NCBI GenBank assembly: GCA_022566355.1
Contig: JADFJB010000020.1
Location: 1-45,037 of the forward strand
Length of the DNA: 45,037 bases
DNA from: a candidate division KSB1 bacterium
Lineage (GTDB): Bacteria > Zhuqueibacterota > JdFR-76 > DREG01
Direction: 5' to 3'
Shown here: positions 41,671 to 45,037 of the stretch, in pieces
Layout: the number at the start of each line of letters is the position of its first letter
Position numbering within the stretch: position 1 is the first letter of the stretch
Translations under genes and position numbers: made by a program
Notes under the pieces: generated by a model
The model's database searches: none
The model's input: the letters and a program-made list of their open reading frames with translations, nothing else
Told to the model about the DNA's origin: nothing

Positions 41671-43335
41671 CTACATCCGCATTACACCGGTTCTAAATTC
41701 ACCGGTATTGGGATTATTAGAAGCTATTTCCAAACCTTCTATGAGGCAACCACGTGTATTTCTCGGATCGATAATATCATCTGTAATCAATCTAGCTGCA
41801 GAGAAATACGGCGATGTTTCTTTCTTATACTTTTCCAATATTTCTCTTTTAAGCGTTTCTCTTTCTTCATTGCTTATATTCTTTTTAGTAGATAATATTG
41901 TATTTGCTGCGATTTCTCCATCCATAACGGCTATTTTTGCTGTAGGCCAGGAAAATATTAAACGGGGATCATAAGCTTTACCACACATGGCATAATTTCC
42001 GGCGCCATAGCTGTTTCGCAAAATAACGGAAAATTTTGGAACCACAGAATTTGCTTGTACATTTACGAATTGAGCGCCGTCCTTGATAATTCCTTCACTC
42101 TCTACTTGGCGTCCTACCATGAAACCCGTGACATCATGCAAAAATACAAGTGGAATTTTCCTTTCATTACAAAGCATAATAAAATGAGTGGCTTTATTGG
42201 CCGAATCACTATAGATCACATTACCCATCTGGATTTGGGGCGGCTGGTGGTTCCCGTTCGCATCCAGTGGCATTTCTTTTTTAACCGGCCTTCCCTGGTT
42301 TGCGATAATGCCAACTGCAAAGCCACCTATTCTGGCAAAAGCTGTGACAAGTGTCTTGCCAAAATTTGGCTTAAACTCTTCCAAACGGCTACCATCAACA
42401 AGTCTTGCTATAATTTCCAAAGTTTCATAAGTTCCCCTCGCATCATCCGGTAATATGCCAAGAATTTCCTCTGGATCATAAAATGGATTTTCAGGATCAA
42501 CACGATCAAACACAGCATTCGAAGTATGGCCAAGTAGACTCATCTGATCTCGAATCCATTCGAATGCTTCATTTTCATTCTCGAATTGGTGATCGGCGAC
42601 ACCGCTTACTTCATTATGCATTTTGGCCCCTCCTAATGTTTGGATATCGACTTCCTGGCCCAAAGCAGATTTAACCAAAAACGGACCTGCCAAAAACATG
42701 CATGCATTTTGATCCACCATCGCCAAACTTGAGCTCATTCCTGGTAAGTAGGCTCCACCCGCAACGCTGAAACCGAAAACACAGGTAATTTGCGGAATCC
42801 CCATTGCTGCAATAATCGCATTATTTCTAAATATTCGACCAAAATGCTCTTTATCCGGAAATACCTCTTCTTGTTTGTCCAGAAAAACCCCGGCGGAATC
42901 AACCATATAGATAACCGGCAAGCGATTTTCCATAGCAATTTCCTGGCCACGCAGATTTTTTTTACAGGTAATTCCAACCCAGGCGCCAGATTTAACCAAT
43001 GGTTCATTCGCAATTATCATGGTTTTGCGACCACTTACAGTCCCAATGCCAATAATTGTACCCCCAGACGGGTATCCTCCCGGGATATCCTCATACATCT
43101 CATAGCCGGCAAATAAGCCGAGTTCTAATAAAGACGAGTCTTTATCGAGAATCGCCTGAATCCTTTCCCGGGCTGAGTTTTTGTTCCTGTTGTGAAGTTT
43201 TTCTAAAGCTTTTGGTGCCGGTGTAACTATCTCTTTTTGTTTAAGATTAAGTTCATTTAAAAGCTCGAGCATCCTGTTATGGCGCTGTTTATATTGTGAA
43301 GAATTCGATTTTAATCCGGAAGAATATCTTTTCAT
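41671..43335 (-). CDS. Acyl-CoA carboxylase carboxyltransferase (beta) subunit
   Basis: This 554-residue protein is a carboxyltransferase subunit of the propionyl/methylcrotonyl-CoA carboxylase family. The N half contains KKNLRGQEIAMENRLP, VDSAGVFLDKQEEVFPDKE and FSVAGGAYLPGM. The C half contains FLHDVTGFMVG and RNSYGAGNYAMCGKAYDPR. These pieces look most like the methylcrotonyl-CoA carboxylase beta or glutaconyl-CoA decarboxylase alpha types. The biotin carboxylase/biotin carrier (alpha) subunit is not in the window. It lies between recJ and the acyl-CoA dehydrogenase gene. With ilvE nearby, branched-chain (leucine) catabolism is a reasonable but unproven role. Confidence 0.92.
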   Translation of the reverse strand: MKRYSSGLKSNSSQYKQRHNRMLELLNELNLKQKEIVTPAPKALEKLHNRNKNSARERIQAILDKDSSLLELGLFAGYEMYEDIPGGYPSGGTIIGIGTVSGRKTMIIANEPLVKSGAWVGITCKKNLRGQEIAMENRLPVIYMVDSAGVFLDKQEEVFPDKEHFGRIFRNNAIIAAMGIPQITCVFGFSVAGGAYLPGMSSSLAMVDQNACMFLAGPFLVKSALGQEVDIQTLGGAKMHNEVSGVADHQFENENEAFEWIRDQMSLLGHTSNAVFDRVDPENPFYDPEEILGILPDDARGTYETLEIIARLVDGSRLEEFKPNFGKTLVTAFARIGGFAVGIIANQGRPVKKEMPLDANGNHQPPQIQMGNVIYSDSANKATHFIMLCNERKIPLVFLHDVTGFMVGRQVESEGIIKDGAQFVNVQANSVVPKFSVILRNSYGAGNYAMCGKAYDPRLIFSWPTAKIAVMDGEIAANTILSTKKNISNEERETLKREILEKYKKETSPYFSAARLITDDIIDPRNTRGCLIEGLEIASNNPNTGEFRTGVMRM

Positions 43336-43412
43336 AGAACCCTTCTATGTTTTTTTTGATTGCCTATTCTATATCGATAAAACAAATTTATACAACATCC
43401 ATTCCTGTTTCT

Positions 43413-45037
43413 TTATCGCAGGTCTTTAATTTTTAACTGCAGGTTGGTCCTTCCCAAAAATTCGTTTTCTTCGATGCAGTAAACCATGTCCAGGTTCTTT
43501 TTGCTTGGTTCTACTCGGTACATTAAATCACCCATGTCAAAACCTATCGAATCAACGACCACTCCATTTTGGCGAACTTTCATCCGCAAATGATTTTTGC
43601 CGACAATGTTTGGCGATCCAACAACTTCCAGATTTTGTGACATGAATACCGGCCTCATATTTTGTGGACCAAAAGGAGCAAATAGTTTTAATATTTTTAA
43701 AAAACGCGGAGTCATCTCATCAAGATTCAATTCAGTATCTATCCTAATTTTTGGGATTAATAAATTCTCATCCATATTTTTATCGGCATATTCATTTAGT
43801 TGCTGACATAGTTGGGGTATTTTATCCGATTCTATCTTTATTCCTGCTGCATACTTATGTCCGCCAAATCCCAGCATCAATTGTTCACAGGATTTCAGCG
43901 CTTCATACACATTAAATCCGGGAATACTCCTGACTGATCCTTTACCTACTCCATTTTCCGTAGCAATTAAAACTGTTGGCCGATAGAATTTCTCTACTAA
44001 ACGAGAGGCAACAATACCAATAACACCGGGATGCCATCCTGCCTTGGATAAGACGATGAATTTTGCATCCACCGTTTTTTCCTCCAGGATTTCACAGGCT
44101 TCTTTAAAAATTTTTTCATCAACCAATCGCCTGGATTTGTTTTCAGCTTCCAAAATTGCTGCAATATTATTAGCCAGGTTTTCTGATTCTGTCATCAATA
44201 GATCCACAGCCCTGTTTGCTTCACCCATCCGGCCAGCTGCATTAATTCTAGGGGCAATCGAAAACACGATTTGCCCTGTCCCAATATTTTTTTTAAATAA
44301 CCCGGCTTGCAGTAAAAGCGCTTGAACTCCAATTCTTGGTGTCTCATTAATTCGCTTCAAACCTTCATGAACTAAAATTCGGTTTTCGTCTATCAAAGGG
44401 ACAATATCTGCAGAACTTCCTATTCCAGCCAAATCCAGATATTTGCAATAGGTATCGTGATCCAAGCCAAGCCTTTGTGCAATTGCCTGAACCAACTTAA
44501 ACGCAACCCCAATACCGGCAAGTTCTTTAAAAGGATACTCACAACCCGGCTGATTGGGATTAAGCACAGCTAAAGCGTTTGGCAGCACATTACCAGGCTG
44601 GTGATGATCACTGATTATAACATCAATACCAAGTTGATTTGCATGCGCCACTTGATCAGATGCAGTGATTCCACAATCTGTTGTAATAATTAAATGTGCA
44701 CCCCAGCTTTTAATTTCATCAATTGCTTCTTTTGAAAGCCCATATCCTTCTTTCAATCTTTTAGGGATATAATATTTTGTCGGGAGCCCTATTTCTTTAA
44801 AGAATAGGGTTAGCAAGGCAATCGAGGTTGTGCCATCCACATCATAATCGCCATAAATGACTACATTTTCTTGATTTTTCTTTGCAGTAATAATGCGATC
44901 CACGGCGATATCCATATCTTTCATCAAAAATGGATCATTTAAATTCTGTATATTTGGGCGAAAGAATAATTTCGCCTGCTCAAGATTTTGAATTTTACGT
45001 TTGAGTAAGATTCTAGCTATTGGAAGGGGTATATTTA
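43413..45037 (-). CDS. recJ: Single-strand DNA exonuclease RecJ, 5' end outside window
   Basis: This is most of a RecJ 5'-3' single-strand exonuclease of DNA repair. The DHH domain has YGDYDVDGTTS and ITTDCG, then SDHHQPG with the DHH triad. A later part contains SIAPRINAAGRMG and the DHHA1 motif FGGHKYAAG, followed by the OB-like C terminus. The frame stays open past the first ATG at 44927 to the window edge, reading NIPLPIARILLKRK and then FRPNIQNLNDPFLMKDMD, which is the normal N-terminal region. The true start therefore lies beyond 45037. It precedes the acyl-CoA genes by 77 bases. Confidence 0.94.
   Translation of the reverse strand, partial: NIPLPIARILLKRKIQNLEQAKLFFRPNIQNLNDPFLMKDMDIAVDRIITAKKNQENVVIYGDYDVDGTTSIALLTLFFKEIGLPTKYYIPKRLKEGYGLSKEAIDEIKSWGAHLIITTDCGITASDQVAHANQLGIDVIISDHHQPGNVLPNALAVLNPNQPGCEYPFKELAGIGVAFKLVQAIAQRLGLDHDTYCKYLDLAGIGSSADIVPLIDENRILVHEGLKRINETPRIGVQALLLQAGLFKKNIGTGQIVFSIAPRINAAGRMGEANRAVDLLMTESENLANNIAAILEAENKSRRLVDEKIFKEACEILEEKTVDAKFIVLSKAGWHPGVIGIVASRLVEKFYRPTVLIATENGVGKGSVRSIPGFNVYEALKSCEQLMLGFGGHKYAAGIKIESDKIPQLCQQLNEYADKNMDENLLIPKIRIDTELNLDEMTPRFLKILKLFAPFGPQNMRPVFMSQNLEVVGSPNIVGKNHLRMKVRQNGVVVDSIGFDMGDLMYRVEPSKKNLDMVYCIEENEFLGRTNLQLKIKDLR

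Overview
The window looks like a chromosomal segment of a free-living, AT-rich, Gram-negative-type bacterium of the FCB side of the tree (Bacteroidota, Ignavibacteria, Calditrichota or candidate phylum KSB1 and relatives). This is an inference from several lipoproteins, a long SecA with a C-terminal zinc motif, two-component-type beta-propeller sensors fused to SpoIIE phosphatases, the sensor signature REAQIEAALERVRA, and a DUF6503-like lipoprotein. A consensus sigma70-type promoter (1444-1472) argues against a typical Bacteroidetes promoter system and slightly favours KSB1/Calditrichota-like lineages. I see no rRNA, tRNA or CRISPR array. All genes except one (the HMG-CoA-lyase-like gene at 1644) lie on the minus strand.

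Layout. 1-7.3 kb: accessory metabolism. It holds a beta-lactamase-fold serine hydrolase, an HMG-CoA-lyase-like enzyme lacking the usual cysteine, a tightly overlapping operon (FAD amine oxidase, DUF985 cupin, methyltransferase, lipoprotein) and a CAAX-type M48 protease. 7.3-18.9 kb: a signalling and repeat-rich region. It holds a propeller-SpoIIE sensor phosphatase, a frameshifted GIY-YIG nuclease bracketed by inverted palindromic repeats, a modular sensor-SpoIIE gene broken into three pieces, a third SpoIIE phosphatase, a STAS antagonist and an RsbW-like kinase. Together they suggest a partner-switching circuit with several input phosphatases. Six probable disruptions (frameshifts or a stop) lie between 9.0 and 18.1 kb, and I detected none elsewhere. 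18.9-24.3 kb: an SDR oxidoreductase, a lipoprotein amidohydrolase, a DJ-1/PfpI lipoprotein and a PQQ-type propeller membrane protein.

24.6-45 kb: a long collinear minus-strand run ending in a good rho-independent terminator (24586-24621). In transcription order it holds recJ (cut by the window edge), an acyl-CoA carboxylase beta subunit, an acyl-CoA dehydrogenase, thiolase, 3-hydroxyacyl-CoA dehydrogenase, a second acyl-CoA dehydrogenase, ilvE, nusB, secA, smg/DUF494, topA, a Xer recombinase, hpf, hprK, mannose-family PTS IIA and IIB, and glutamate dehydrogenase. The acyl-CoA genes plus ilvE suggest branched-chain amino acid or short-chain fatty acid catabolism. The hpf-hprK-IIA-IIB group looks like a regulatory PTS remnant without IIC or IID here.

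The most unusual signal is a family of about 32-bp palindromes (consensus CTGTCATTCCCG, loop, CGGGAATCTA). Their stems change by compensatory substitutions, they often occur as inverted doublets, and one inverted pair encloses the GIY-YIG nuclease gene as a possible 392-bp element.
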